This document shows positions 1 to 7,453 of a DNA stretch of 64,000 nt, piece after piece. The stretch spans positions 310,001-374,000 of the forward strand of contig NZ_FNVZ01000005.1 of NCBI RefSeq assembly GCF_900104625.1, read 5' to 3'. Made by a program: the position numbers and the translations under genes. The stretch's first letter is position 1, and the number at the start of each line of letters is the position of its first letter. The notes beneath the pieces were generated by a model. That model was not told the DNA's origin, ran no database searches, and saw nothing but the letters and a program-made list of their open reading frames with translations. Source of the stretch: Leptotrichia massiliensis. Its GTDB lineage: Bacteria; Fusobacteriota; Fusobacteriia; Fusobacteriales; Leptotrichiaceae.

Positions 1-414
1 TGTTGGAACAGCTATAGTAAGCGGTTTTGTAGCTGAACGGCTCAGGTAAAATCCAACTTCCCTGTCTTTAACTTCATAATGATTCCTACTGGCAGTTTTA
101 GGTGCGTCCAGTTTTTCTCCAGCAATGTTATATGCAAAAATGTCTAATTCTGAATTAGGAATTGCACCAAGATTTATTTTTGGAAATCTTGCATTTGGAC
201 TTAATGATGGTGCTGTAGGATTTGGAGCAGCTGGGTTAGCTGGAGAACTTGGATTGGTAACCGATGAGTTTCCGATACCCCCGTTATTTCCGCCAGTTCT
301 AGTGCTTCCACCAATACCTCTTTTCCCTATACCAGTCGTTGTATTATTACTTGTACAACTCAATAAAGCAATTAATGAAATTGTAAGTAACATTAATTTT
401 TTATTTTTTTTCAT
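1..414 (-). CDS. Putative lipoprotein, C-terminus beyond window edge
   Basis: The frame is open from an ATG at 414 down to base 1, giving 138 codons with no stop, so the gene continues past the left edge. The first residues are basic (MKKNKK), followed by a hydrophobic stretch ending LIALLSC, a good lipobox, so the product is predicted to be lipidated at Cys19. After it comes a Gly/Thr/Asn-rich and then Pro/Ser/Ala-rich linker, and then a more ordered part with KFPKINLG-like and DREVGFYLSR segments. An AAAGGAG-type ribosome binding site precedes the ATG. I do not recognise the family. The lipoprotein call is solid; function is unknown. Confidence 0.75.
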   Translation of the reverse strand, partial: MKKNKKLMLLTISLIALLSCTSNNTTTGIGKRGIGGSTRTGGNNGGIGNSSVTNPSSPANPAAPNPTAPSLSPNARFPKINLGAIPNSELDIFAYNIAGEKLDAPKTASRNHYEVKDREVGFYLSRSATKPLTIAVPT

Positions 415-492
415 AATAATCCTCTCCTTTAAAGAATATATATAACAAAATTATTAAACAGTAAATAAAATTCTGTTTCATATTACATTTTT

Positions 493-521
493 ATTGTAGC
501 TTATATTTTATGAAAAGTCAA
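493..521 (-). promoter_or_regulatory. Sigma-70 type promoter for the edge lipoprotein gene
   Basis: On the minus strand TTGACT (516-521) and TACAAT (493-498) are separated by exactly 17 bases, about 80 bases upstream of the lipoprotein start at 414. Confidence 0.6.
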
Positions 522-610
522 TACCAAATTATATATTTTTTTAAAGTAATTGAATTTCTGTTTTTGAAATAGGTTGTTAAATTATTCGAATTCCTTAAAT
601 GTAGGAAATA

Positions 611-645
611 AAAAAGCTGTCTTACTTTAAATAAAACAGCTAATT
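611..645 (-). terminator. Rho-independent terminator of the 656-1498 lipoprotein gene
   Basis: AGCTGT (615-620) pairs with ACAGCT (636-641). On the minus strand the stem is followed by a run of T just after the stop codon at 656. Confidence 0.65.
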
Positions 646-655
646 TTTCTATTTA

Positions 656-1498
656 TTAATTTAAAATTTTAACTTCAGAAACAGAAATTAAAACAGGTGT
701 AAAATGATGTCCTGTATGAGAATGGTAAAATGAACCTGTAACTTGAATACGTTTACCGTAAGCATTGTGTGATTTTAAATAGTTTATGTGTTCTTCTGAG
801 GGAGCCATTTGAATTATGCTTTGGTTGGTTTCTGTTTCATTAAATTCGTCCTCTCCATTTGTGACTACTGTAATTGGTGAACTTAATTTTAAAACATACG
901 GTTTTTGAATTCCCGTTTCTGTTTCAAATTCCTTAATTCCAAAAGTTCCGACAATTGTAACTGGCTCATCATATTTGTATGTAGATTTATTAGGATTTTC
1001 AGAAGCATGTTTTTGTTTATTTTCAACATTTTTATCAGAAATCAAATCACTTTCCAATATGAGTTTCCACTCACCATTTACATTTTCAAAAACAAGATAG
1101 GAAGGGTATTCTTTTGTATCTTTTTTAGTTGTAACTTCCTTTACAAATTCAGCTTTTGCTTGCTTATTGGAAATCTGAGTAACAGTAATATCTCCTTTTA
1201 TTTTTTGTCCATAAACAGGATTGTTTGCAAAAAATTTCTTTTGGTCTGAAATATAGTATGCTTTAGTAACAGAGGACTGATAATATTCAATTTTATCACC
1301 TAAAATTTTTTCTAAGGTATCGAAGTCAGCATTACTTGAGGCTTCGTTCCAGATATTAACCATTTTTTTAATTTGTTCTTCGCTTGTTTCTTTCTTTTGT
1401 ATAGGCTTTTCGATGGTAGATGAGGAAATGTTATTTTCTTTTTTTTTACATGACAATAAAGATAGAAGTATTGCTAGTAATAATAAAATTTTTTTCAT
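656..1498 (-). CDS. Lipoprotein with NTF2-like region and DUF4431-like C-terminus
   Basis: The 280-residue product starts with a signal sequence ending LLSLLSC (lipobox), followed by a Lys/Asn/Ser-rich linker. Residues about 40-150 (MVNIWNEASSNADFDTLEKI onward, ending in a VNGEWKLI strand) resemble an NTF2/SnoaL-like fold. The last 110 residues, with YDEPVTIVGTF, PYVLKLSSPITVV and SHTGHHFTPVLI, match my memory of the DUF4431 family pattern, found in periplasmic or lipoproteins of unknown function. The gene stands alone between its own promoter at 1610-1637 and a terminator at 611-645. The lipoprotein call is firm; the domain names are by eye and function is unknown. Confidence 0.75.
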   Translation of the reverse strand: MKKILLLLAILLSLLSCKKKENNISSSTIEKPIQKKETSEEQIKKMVNIWNEASSNADFDTLEKILGDKIEYYQSSVTKAYYISDQKKFFANNPVYGQKIKGDITVTQISNKQAKAEFVKEVTTKKDTKEYPSYLVFENVNGEWKLILESDLISDKNVENKQKHASENPNKSTYKYDEPVTIVGTFGIKEFETETGIQKPYVLKLSSPITVVTNGEDEFNETETNQSIIQMAPSEEHINYLKSHNAYGKRIQVTGSFYHSHTGHHFTPVLISVSEVKILN

Positions 1499-1609
1499 CC
1501 ATTGCTCCTTTCATGATTAAATTTTTATTGAAATCAATAATCTTAAAGTTGTTAAATAGTTAAAAAATTTTTAGTTTATAAAATTATTAGTATTTTTTCT
1601 ATTATATTC

Positions 1610-1637
1610 ATTATACTATGATTTTTATAAATGTCAA
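1610..1637 (-). promoter_or_regulatory. Sigma-70 promoter of the DUF4431-like lipoprotein gene
   Basis: On the minus strand a perfect TTGACA (1632-1637) and a perfect TATAAT (1610-1615) are separated by 16 bases. The coding start lies about 110 bases downstream, so there is a fairly long AT-rich leader. Confidence 0.65.
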
Positions 1638-1704
1638 ATTTTAGCTTTACTTAATTTCAAAGGAAGTAATAAAGTTCTTTAACAAATCCTTTTATAATGT
1701 TCAA

Positions 1705-1757
1705 AAATAAAAAACACTCAGAGAGTAGTTTTTTAAGTTATTTCTCCAAGTGCTTTT
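1705..1757. terminator. Bidirectional-looking terminator after the 1811-2059 gene
   Basis: CACTCAGAGA (1715-1724) pairs over all ten positions, with two G-T wobbles, with TCTCCAAGTG (1743-1752). An A-rich flank on the left and a T-rich flank on the right make it able to act in both directions. It is the natural end of the minus-strand unit at 1811-2249. Confidence 0.65.
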
Positions 1758-1810
1758 TAATTTTATTTCTTACAAGGGTTTTCTATAACATCATTTTATA
1801 AATTTTTTAT

Positions 1811-2059
1811 TTAGTCAACGAATTCAGCATCTTCTAAATATAAATTGTTATAACCATTTCCATAAAATTCAACTGTATAAGTATAACCTTCTTCAAGTCT
1901 ATCAAAAATACCATCTGTAAATGTGAAATATTTACCTGAATCTAAACTTCTACATCTTGAATATCTAGAATTAACATCTGTAACTCTGCATTGTACAACA
2001 TATCTTGAAAATCCTAATACTCCACATACCAAAAAGATTCCTAAAATCAATTTTTTCAT
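1811..2059 (-). CDS. Small secreted protein, 82 aa
   Basis: The product has an N-terminal signal sequence (MKKLILGIFLVCGVLGFS) with likely cleavage near residue 18. The mature part is about 64 residues, rich in Tyr, Arg and Asp, with two cysteines (QCRVTD, RCRSLD) that could form a disulfide. An AAGGAG ribosome binding site lies 9 bases before the ATG. It follows the 46-codon lipoprotein gene at 2109-2249 by 49 bases and is probably cotranscribed from the promoter at 2308-2336. I do not recognise the family. A small periplasmic or secreted beta-rich protein is the most that can be said. Confidence 0.7.
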   Translation of the reverse strand: MKKLILGIFLVCGVLGFSRYVVQCRVTDVNSRYSRCRSLDSGKYFTFTDGIFDRLEEGYTYTVEFYGNGYNNLYLEDAEFVD

Positions 2060-2108
2060 CTTAAATCACTCCTTGTTTATTTTTTTAAATTTTCTTGATT
2101 TAACAATA

Positions 2109-2249
2109 TTAATAATATCCGCTATCTATTAGTGCTCCTGTAACAGCTCCTTCTACTCCGCCAAAAGCTGCTCCTAAAAGTGTCGCACAACTTGTACAGC
2201 TCAACATAAGAACCAAAGCTAATAGAAATAATTTGATTTTTGCTTTCAT
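2109..2249 (-). CDS. Small lipoprotein, 46 aa, glycine-rich
   Basis: The reading frame begins at the ATG at 2249 and ends at TAA at 2109-2111, giving 46 residues. It starts MKAKIKLFLLALVLMLSC, a textbook lipoprotein signal with lipobox LMLSC. The short mature part has a Gly/Ala zipper-like stretch (GAAFGGVEGAVTGAL) and ends SGYY. An AGGAGG site is placed 11 bases before the ATG, and a consensus promoter lies at 2308-2336. A longer frame at 2122-2319 overlaps it in another phase but has no signal and no suitable ribosome binding site, so it is rejected. The glycine-zipper segment suggests membrane association. Function unknown. Confidence 0.8.
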   Translation of the reverse strand: MKAKIKLFLLALVLMLSCTSCATLLGAAFGGVEGAVTGALIDSGYY

Positions 2250-2307
2250 AACTATTTTTTCCTCCTGTTATAATGCATCTAATAACTTTATTTCTTTTTA
2301 CAACATA

Positions 2308-2336
2308 ATTATACAACATAATTTTTCAAATGTCAA
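2308..2336 (-). promoter_or_regulatory. Perfect-consensus sigma-70 promoter
   Basis: On the minus strand TTGACA (2331-2336), a 17-base spacer and TATAAT (2308-2313) match consensus at all twelve positions. It faces the small lipoprotein at 2249, whose start is about 60 bases downstream, and implies strong constitutive expression of the two small secreted proteins. Confidence 0.75.
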
Positions 2337-2536
2337 CATTTTTTTATAAAAATATTTTACGTTTTTAAAAAAAGTAATAAAATAACCGTTTTTATATCTG
2401 GAATATAAAAAATAATTATTTATGAATACTTTATAATTCTTCAAAATCTAATTGAGAATAATAAAATCTACTTAAAATTTGAAAATGTACTAGAATTATT
2501 AAGTTTAGCCTGTTATATAAAAAAACTGTTTTTAGT

Positions 2537-2565
2537 TTGATTTTTAAAGAGTTTAAGTGTATAAT
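2537..2565 (+). promoter_or_regulatory. Promoter of the dus gene
   Basis: TTGATT (2537-2542), 17 bases, TATAAT (2560-2565), followed by AGGAG and the ATG at 2592. It is divergent from the promoter at 2308-2336. The DNA between them (2337-2536) is AT-rich with no gene I can see. Confidence 0.7.
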
Positions 2566-2591
2566 ATAAAATAAAAAAAGTAGGAGAAAAA

Positions 2592-3569
2592 ATGAAAATA
2601 TATACTGCCCCAATGGCTGGTACTACAGATTATTCCTTTAGAAAGATACTTGAAAAATTTGATCCAGATTTTTTGTTCACAGAAATGGTAAATGCTAATT
2701 TATTAAATCGTGAAGATGATACTACAATAAATGAACTTTTAAAATGTGATGATAAACAGCGAACTGGAACACAAATTTTTGGTGGAGATAAGGATGAATT
2801 GATTTCAGGGATTTTAAAGTTGAAAAATTTTGGATTTAAAAAAATTAATATAAATATGGGATGTCCACAGCCTAAGATTATAAAAAACAGAGCAGGTTCA
2901 GCACTTCTTGAAAACCCTGACTTAGTTGATCAGGTTCTTTTGGAAACGCAAAATATTGGTGCTGAAATTTCGATAAAAATACGTGTTGGCTATAAAGATT
3001 TTGACAATCCTGAAATATTTTTGAATTTGGCAAATAAGCATAATCTTGATTTTATCTGTGTGCATGGACGGACTCAAAAGCAAATGTATTCTGGAACTGC
3101 CAACTGGGAAATTGTTGAAAAACTAAGCAAAATGCCAAGAAATATAGATTTTTTTGGAAACGGCGATTTATTTGAGCCTTCTGAAATACAGCAAAAAATA
3201 GCTTCCTGCAACCTTGACGGTATAATACTTTCACGAGGAATAATCGGTAATCCTTGGCTAATTCCACAAACAAGGGAATTTCTGAATATTGGTAAAATAA
3301 ACACAATTCAAACTTTTGATGAAACAAAATCACTTGTTTTGGAACATTTACAAAATATCGTCAAAAATAAAGGGGAAATGAAGGCTGTGCTTGAAATAAA
3401 TAAATTTTTACATCCATATTTTCAAAAATTTTGGGATAAAAATTTGAATAGAAATACTGAAATTACTCTAATTGAAAACTTTTATGATGAAAATTTAAAA
3501 AGTAAAATTGATAAAATTATTTTGGAAAAAGAAATTATGAAAAAGATAAAAATGATTGAAATGTTGTAA
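2592..3569 (+). CDS. dus: tRNA-dihydrouridine synthase
   Basis: FMN/NADPH-dependent enzyme reducing specific uridines to dihydrouridine in the D-loop region of tRNA. The 325-residue TIM barrel starts with MKIYTAPMAGTTDYSFR, the usual APMAG opening, and carries the signature NMGCPQP with the catalytic Cys91, then KIRVGY and CVHGRTQKQMYSG for FMN and tRNA contacts, and GNGDLF and ILSRGIIGNPWL near the phosphate-binding end. Length fits the family. It has its own promoter (2537-2565) and is followed by a hairpin at 3621-3650. Which Dus subfamily, and so which uridine, cannot be told here. Confidence 0.93.
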   Translation: MKIYTAPMAGTTDYSFRKILEKFDPDFLFTEMVNANLLNREDDTTINELLKCDDKQRTGTQIFGGDKDELISGILKLKNFGFKKININMGCPQPKIIKNRAGSALLENPDLVDQVLLETQNIGAEISIKIRVGYKDFDNPEIFLNLANKHNLDFICVHGRTQKQMYSGTANWEIVEKLSKMPRNIDFFGNGDLFEPSEIQQKIASCNLDGIILSRGIIGNPWLIPQTREFLNIGKINTIQTFDETKSLVLEHLQNIVKNKGEMKAVLEINKFLHPYFQKFWDKNLNRNTEITLIENFYDENLKSKIDKIILEKEIMKKIKMIEML

Positions 3570-3594
3570 ATAAAGTTTTAAATAAGTTTTTTTA

Positions 3595-3623
3595 TTGAAA
3601 TTCTTAATAAAAAAGGGTATAAT
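3595..3623 (+). promoter_or_regulatory. Promoter of the YhcH/peptidase operon
   Basis: TTGAAA (3595-3600), 17 bases, TATAAT (3618-3623). The predicted start point falls inside the hairpin at 3621-3650, so the promoter and the upstream terminator overlap. Confidence 0.65.
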
Positions 3624-3650
3624 CACAGTTAAGAATTAGCTGTGATTTTT
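3621..3650 (+). terminator. Terminator of dus overlapping the next promoter
   Basis: AATCACAG (3621-3628) pairs with CTGTGATT (3640-3647) and runs into TTTTTT. It would stop read-through from dus. Transcripts begun at the promoter at 3595-3623 would lack the full left arm and escape it. Confidence 0.6.
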
Positions 3651-3668
3651 TAAAGGAGAGTGTAAAAA

Positions 3669-4169
3669 ATGATTTTTACAAATATGAATGATGAAGTGCA
3701 AAACAAAAGTTTGGCAAAGGATATTCAATTTTGTATTGAATATGCGAAAAGAAATGGAAATAAAATTTTATCACTTGTACATGGAAGTTATGATGTAGGA
3801 TATAATGATATTAAAATGAATGTAGGAAAATATTTTACAAAACAAGAAAATGAGAAAATTTGGGAAAGTCACAAAAAATATTTGGACGTACAAATCATGA
3901 TTAATGGAACTGAAAAAGTTGCAATTAGTAATATTCGTAATATGGAAGTTAAGAGCTTTGATTCGGAAAAGGATTTAGTAATTTTGGAAGGTGAAAAAGA
4001 ATTTGATTTAGTAATGAGAACAGGAGATGTACTCGTATTTTTTCCAAATGATGTGCATAAGCCTGAACTTAATATTTCTGAAACTGATAATTCTGGAAGT
4101 ATAAGAAAAATCGTTACAAAGGTTGTTTTTAAAATTGAAATTGACAAAATAAGAATGTTCAATAAATAA
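3669..4169 (+). CDS. YhcH/YjgK/YiaL family protein (DUF386)
   Basis: 166-residue cupin-like protein of the YhcH/YjgK/YiaL family, whose better-known members sit in sialic acid and related sugar catabolism operons and act on sugar anomers or anhydro forms. The family core is visible as ESHKKYLDVQIMINGTEKV (residues about 76-95) with metal-binding His, Asp and Glu positions, followed by GDVLVFFPNDVHKPEL (about 119-134), whose His is the usual fourth ligand. It is the first gene of a tight + strand run with LD-carboxypeptidase, dipeptidase and gamma-glutamyl hydrolase genes, so here a role in recycling murein sugar-peptides is inferred. No sialic acid genes are nearby. Confidence 0.85.
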   Translation: MIFTNMNDEVQNKSLAKDIQFCIEYAKRNGNKILSLVHGSYDVGYNDIKMNVGKYFTKQENEKIWESHKKYLDVQIMINGTEKVAISNIRNMEVKSFDSEKDLVILEGEKEFDLVMRTGDVLVFFPNDVHKPELNISETDNSGSIRKIVTKVVFKIEIDKIRMFNK

Positions 4170-4225
4170 TAAACACAGTTAAGTATAAAGATATAAAGTT
4201 GAAAAAAATAAAAAGGAGTTTAAGG

Positions 4226-5188
4226 ATGAATTTTCCAGAACCATTGAAGCAAGGAGATAAAGTTTTTTTAGTATGTACTTCTTCACCTATTTTTGCAGAA
4301 GATATTGAAAAATGTAAGGAAACTATGAAAAACTTAGGTTTTGAGCCAGTATTAGGGGAGAGCCTTTTTGAGAATATTGGAGGATATATGGCGGGAACGC
4401 CTGAAATTAGGGTAAAGGATTTACATAGGGCTTTTTCTGATGATGAAATTAAAGGAATTTTTTGTGTGAAGGGCGGATTTAGTGCTTCGCAACTTTTGGA
4501 TAAGCTGGACTACGAATTGATAAAGAAAAATCCTAAAGTTTTTGTGGGTTATAGCGATGTTACAAATTTGAGTATTTCTTTTAATCAGAAGTGTAATTTG
4601 GGAGTTTTTCACGGTCCTATGGTAAAATCGAATATGTTTAATGATTTTAATGAGTTTACAAAAAAATCTTTTTTTAATGCCTTGGATAAGAAAAAAGATG
4701 AAAAATGGTTATTTGAAAATCCAATAGATGAAAAAACTGGAACAGAAAAAGAAACTTCACTTCTGTATAAAAAGGATTTTGAAAATAAAAAAATAAACGG
4801 CGAATTAACTGGTGGAAATCTTTCAATAATTGTTACAACTTTAGGAACAGATTATGAAATTGATACAAAAGGAAAAATATTTTTTATTGAGGAAATCGAA
4901 GAAGAAATAAGCAGAATTGACAGAATGATGACACATTTGAAATATGCTGGAAAATTTGAAGATTGTAATGCGGTTTTGTTAGGTAATTTTGCGGGCTGTG
5001 AAAATACTTATGGGGAAAATTATGAGTTAATGGACTTTTTAAAGGATTTTTTCAAGGATTATGAAAAGCCTGTAATTTATGGACTTGAAAGTGGACATGA
5101 AAAGCCTGACTTGGTAACAATACCGATGGGAGCAAAATGTACTTTGAAGATTAATGAAAATATAAATGAAATTTATTTTGAAAAATAG
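4226..5188 (+). CDS. LD-carboxypeptidase-like S66 peptidase
   Basis: Serine peptidase of family S66 (LdcA/MccF type), which removes the terminal D-Ala from murein tetrapeptides in the cytoplasm or cleaves related amide bonds. The start is taken at the ATG at 4226, behind AAAGGAG at 4212-4218; an upstream TTG at 4199 has no such site. In the resulting 320 residues the triad is visible: Ser110 in VGYSDVT, Glu near 222 in FFIEEIEEE, and His291 in ESGHEKPD. HGPMV after the nucleophile is also typical. Neighbours are a YhcH-like gene upstream and M19 and C26 peptidase genes downstream. LdcA versus MccF specificity cannot be decided by eye. Confidence 0.9.
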   Translation: MNFPEPLKQGDKVFLVCTSSPIFAEDIEKCKETMKNLGFEPVLGESLFENIGGYMAGTPEIRVKDLHRAFSDDEIKGIFCVKGGFSASQLLDKLDYELIKKNPKVFVGYSDVTNLSISFNQKCNLGVFHGPMVKSNMFNDFNEFTKKSFFNALDKKKDEKWLFENPIDEKTGTEKETSLLYKKDFENKKINGELTGGNLSIIVTTLGTDYEIDTKGKIFFIEEIEEEISRIDRMMTHLKYAGKFEDCNAVLLGNFAGCENTYGENYELMDFLKDFFKDYEKPVIYGLESGHEKPDLVTIPMGAKCTLKINENINEIYFEK

Positions 5189-5239
5189 AAGTACAGAAAA
5201 TAGTATAAATAAATTTACATAGAAAGAAGGAAAAAATCA

Positions 5240-6223
5240 ATGTTTTTTGATATGCATGCAGATGTGTGGACAGATAATTTTTGGGAATATCAGAAGGGAA
5301 ATAAAGATGTTATTAGAAATAAATATAAAGAAAAATTCTTAAAAGGAGGGCTTTTTGGAGGAATTTTTGTTATTTATTTGAATGTGAATGAAGTGGAGAA
5401 TGCTGAAGAATATTTTTTTGCAGATTTGCGAGCAATGACTGAGGAATTGTATCACGCAAGAGATTTGATAAAGGTTATAAAAGAGCCATCTGATTTTAAA
5501 ATTTTTGAAAATTGGGAAAATGTTAAGAAAGAAGATAAAAAGTTTGGAGTTATGCTTGGGATAGAAGGGCTTCCAGGGATTGGAGATAAACTTGATTATA
5601 TTTATTTATTAAATCAGCTTGGTGTGAGACATATTGGAATGACTTGGAATGAAACAAACGCTTTTGCAACAGGGCAGAGCGGAGATAAAAACAGGGGATT
5701 GACTTCACTTGGAATTGATGCTGTGAGAATAATCAATGAATTGGGAATCCTGCTTGATGTTTCACATGCCAATGATAAAACATTCTGGGATATTGCCAAA
5801 CATTCTAAAAAGCCTTTTTTTGCTTCACATTCTAATGCCAGAAGCCTTTGTCCGTCAATGAGAAACTTAACTGACGATCAAATTTTGTGTATTGGTGAAC
5901 GAGGGGGAATGGTTGGAATGAACAGTTACCATAATTTTGTCAGTCAGAATGAAAATGAGAAAAATTTGGAAATGCTTTTAAATCATTTAGAGTATGTAGC
6001 TGAAAAAATTGGACTGGATAAAGTTGGATTTGGACTTGACTTTGCAGAGTATTATACTCCAGAAGGAGAAGAAGCTGATGGACTTCTTGGTCTTCACGAT
6101 GTTACAGAGTTAGGCAATGTGAAGAAAGCATTAAAAAAAAGAGGATATTCCGAAAATGAGATTGAGATGGTAACTTATAAAAATTTTATTGACTTTTTTG
6201 GAAGAGTGAGAAATTTTAAATAA
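5240..6223 (+). CDS. Membrane-dipeptidase family (M19) dipeptidase
   Basis: Zinc dipeptidase of family M19 (renal dipeptidase type), which splits dipeptides, including those with a D-residue at the C-terminus. The 327-residue barrel begins MFFDMHADVW with the His6-x-Asp8 metal pair. MLGIEGLPG carries the bridging Glu, and LLDVSHANDKTFWD, FFASHSNARSL and a later GFGLDFAEYY give the His and Asp ligands. No signal peptide, so it is cytoplasmic, unlike the animal enzyme. A GAAGGA site precedes the ATG. Placed between an LD-carboxypeptidase-like gene and a gamma-glutamyl hydrolase gene, it would be the step freeing single amino acids from salvaged peptides. Confidence 0.92.
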   Translation: MFFDMHADVWTDNFWEYQKGNKDVIRNKYKEKFLKGGLFGGIFVIYLNVNEVENAEEYFFADLRAMTEELYHARDLIKVIKEPSDFKIFENWENVKKEDKKFGVMLGIEGLPGIGDKLDYIYLLNQLGVRHIGMTWNETNAFATGQSGDKNRGLTSLGIDAVRIINELGILLDVSHANDKTFWDIAKHSKKPFFASHSNARSLCPSMRNLTDDQILCIGERGGMVGMNSYHNFVSQNENEKNLEMLLNHLEYVAEKIGLDKVGFGLDFAEYYTPEGEEADGLLGLHDVTELGNVKKALKKRGYSENEIEMVTYKNFIDFFGRVRNFK

Positions 6224-6263
6224 AAAATAATAGCAAAAGTTAGAAAAGAAAGGAATTTAATAA

Positions 6264-6992
6264 ATGAACAATAAAAGAAAACCAATTATAGGAATTACTA
6301 CTTCGCTGGAATTAAATTCGAACAGACTAAATGATCACAAGACAATAGTTTCTGTGGATTACAGTAAAGCCGTTATAAATGCTGGAGGAATACCATTTAT
6401 TTTACCAATAACAGAAAATATGGAAGTTATAAGGGAACAAATTCAGCATTTAGATGGTCTTTTACTTTCTGGAGGAGGAGATCCTGATCCGATTTTATAT
6501 GGAGAGGACTGTCTGCAGGAAGTTGGGAGCATTACGCCAGAGCGGGATAAATTTGAACTTACAATTTTGGATGAGTTTATGAAAACTGGAAAGCCTATTT
6601 TTGGGATTTGCCGTGGATTGCAAATTGCAAATATCTATTTTGGCGGAAGTTTGTATCAAGATGTAAAATATATAGACACAACTGTCAATCATATGCAAAA
6701 GTGGCTTCCTGACTTGCCTACACACGATATAAATATTGAAAAAGACAATATTTTATTCGAAATTTTTGGTGAAAAAACAAGAATTAATTCTTATCATCAT
6801 CAAATGATAAAAGATTTGGGAAATAATTTGACTTCTATTGCAAAAGCGAATGATGGTATAATAGAAGCTTTTCAAAACAAAAATCATAAATTCTTTTACG
6901 CAGTACAATGGCATCCTGAAATGATGGCAGTTCGTGGCAATGAGAAAATGCAAGAGATTTTTGATAAATTTATTGAAAGTTGTGGAAAATAG
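6264..6992 (+). CDS. Gamma-glutamyl-gamma-aminobutyrate hydrolase-like C26 peptidase
   Basis: Class I glutamine-amidotransferase-like hydrolase (peptidase C26, PuuD type) that cleaves gamma-glutamyl bonds. In 242 residues the nucleophile elbow is GICRGLQ with Cys116, and the His/Glu pair is in QWHPE (His217, Glu219). LLSGGGDPDP near residue 68 is the typical oxyanion-region motif. It closes the run of four genes starting at 3669. Because D-Glu in murein stem peptides is linked through its gamma carboxyl, a murein-peptide substrate would fit the neighbours as well as gamma-Glu-GABA; this is inference. No polyamine catabolic genes are next to it. Confidence 0.88.
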   Translation: MNNKRKPIIGITTSLELNSNRLNDHKTIVSVDYSKAVINAGGIPFILPITENMEVIREQIQHLDGLLLSGGGDPDPILYGEDCLQEVGSITPERDKFELTILDEFMKTGKPIFGICRGLQIANIYFGGSLYQDVKYIDTTVNHMQKWLPDLPTHDINIEKDNILFEIFGEKTRINSYHHQMIKDLGNNLTSIAKANDGIIEAFQNKNHKFFYAVQWHPEMMAVRGNEKMQEIFDKFIESCGK

Positions 6993-7074
6993 AAAATATT
7001 TTAAAATTAAAATTATATAATGGAATTCTAATCAAAAAAAAAAACGAGAATAAAAGCATATTATTAAAAATATC

Positions 7075-7083
7075 TGGTATAAT
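7075..7083 (+). promoter_or_regulatory. Extended -10 promoter of small lipoprotein gene
   Basis: TGG directly before TATAAT (7078-7083) forms an extended -10 element 40 bases before the ATG at 7123. No good -35 box is present. Confidence 0.5.
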
Positions 7084-7122
7084 TTTAATAACTAAAATAT
7101 TTTAAAGGAAGTGTAAAAAGGT

Positions 7123-7314
7123 ATGAAAAACTTGATTAAAATTTTAACAGTAATTTTGCTGGGATTAAGTTTGACTGGATGTGAATTGTTTGATCCAAGA
7201 GAGTGGCAAAAAGCTACAGAGTATCGAAGAGAAAGAGGTATACACTGTTATAAGCAATATGGAAATGTTCGTTGTGAGGATAAAGATGGAAATGACGTAA
7301 CGTATGGAATGTAA
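7123..7314 (+). CDS. Small lipoprotein, 63 aa
   Basis: The product starts with a lipoprotein signal ending LGLSLTGC, a strong lipobox. The mature part of 44 residues (ELFDPREWQKATEYRRERG followed by IHCYKQYGNVRCEDKDGND) is charged and has two further cysteines spaced ten apart that could form a disulfide. It stands alone, with an extended -10 promoter upstream and a shared terminator (7393-7434) separating it from convergent asnA. I do not recognise the family. The envelope location is well supported and function is unknown. Confidence 0.75.
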   Translation: MKNLIKILTVILLGLSLTGCELFDPREWQKATEYRRERGIHCYKQYGNVRCEDKDGNDVTYGM

Positions 7315-7392
7315 AAAAATATTGAAAGGAATGTTATTAAGAAATATATGTGCAGGACAGAGGAATAGTATTATTAGCATAATATATTTAAT

Positions 7393-7436
7393 AAAAAAGT
7401 GAAAAACTAAAATTAATTAGTAATTCACTTTTTTTC
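7393..7436. terminator. Bidirectional terminator between lipoprotein gene and asnA
   Basis: AAAAAAGTGAA (7393-7403) pairs perfectly with TTCACTTTTTT (7424-7434). It lies between convergent genes ending at 7314 and 7454 and has T-runs in both directions. Confidence 0.8.
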
Positions 7437-7453
7437 ATTTCAGATTTTTTATT

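Noticed and set aside
125-445. Plus-strand frame of 106 residues
   Set aside because: It is the antisense of the lipoprotein gene at 1-414, has a low-complexity Pro/Leu/Val-rich text and no ribosome binding site.
2122-2319. Minus-strand frame of 65 residues
   Set aside because: It overlaps the small lipoprotein gene in another phase, runs through that gene's promoter and ribosome binding site, and has no signal or site of its own.
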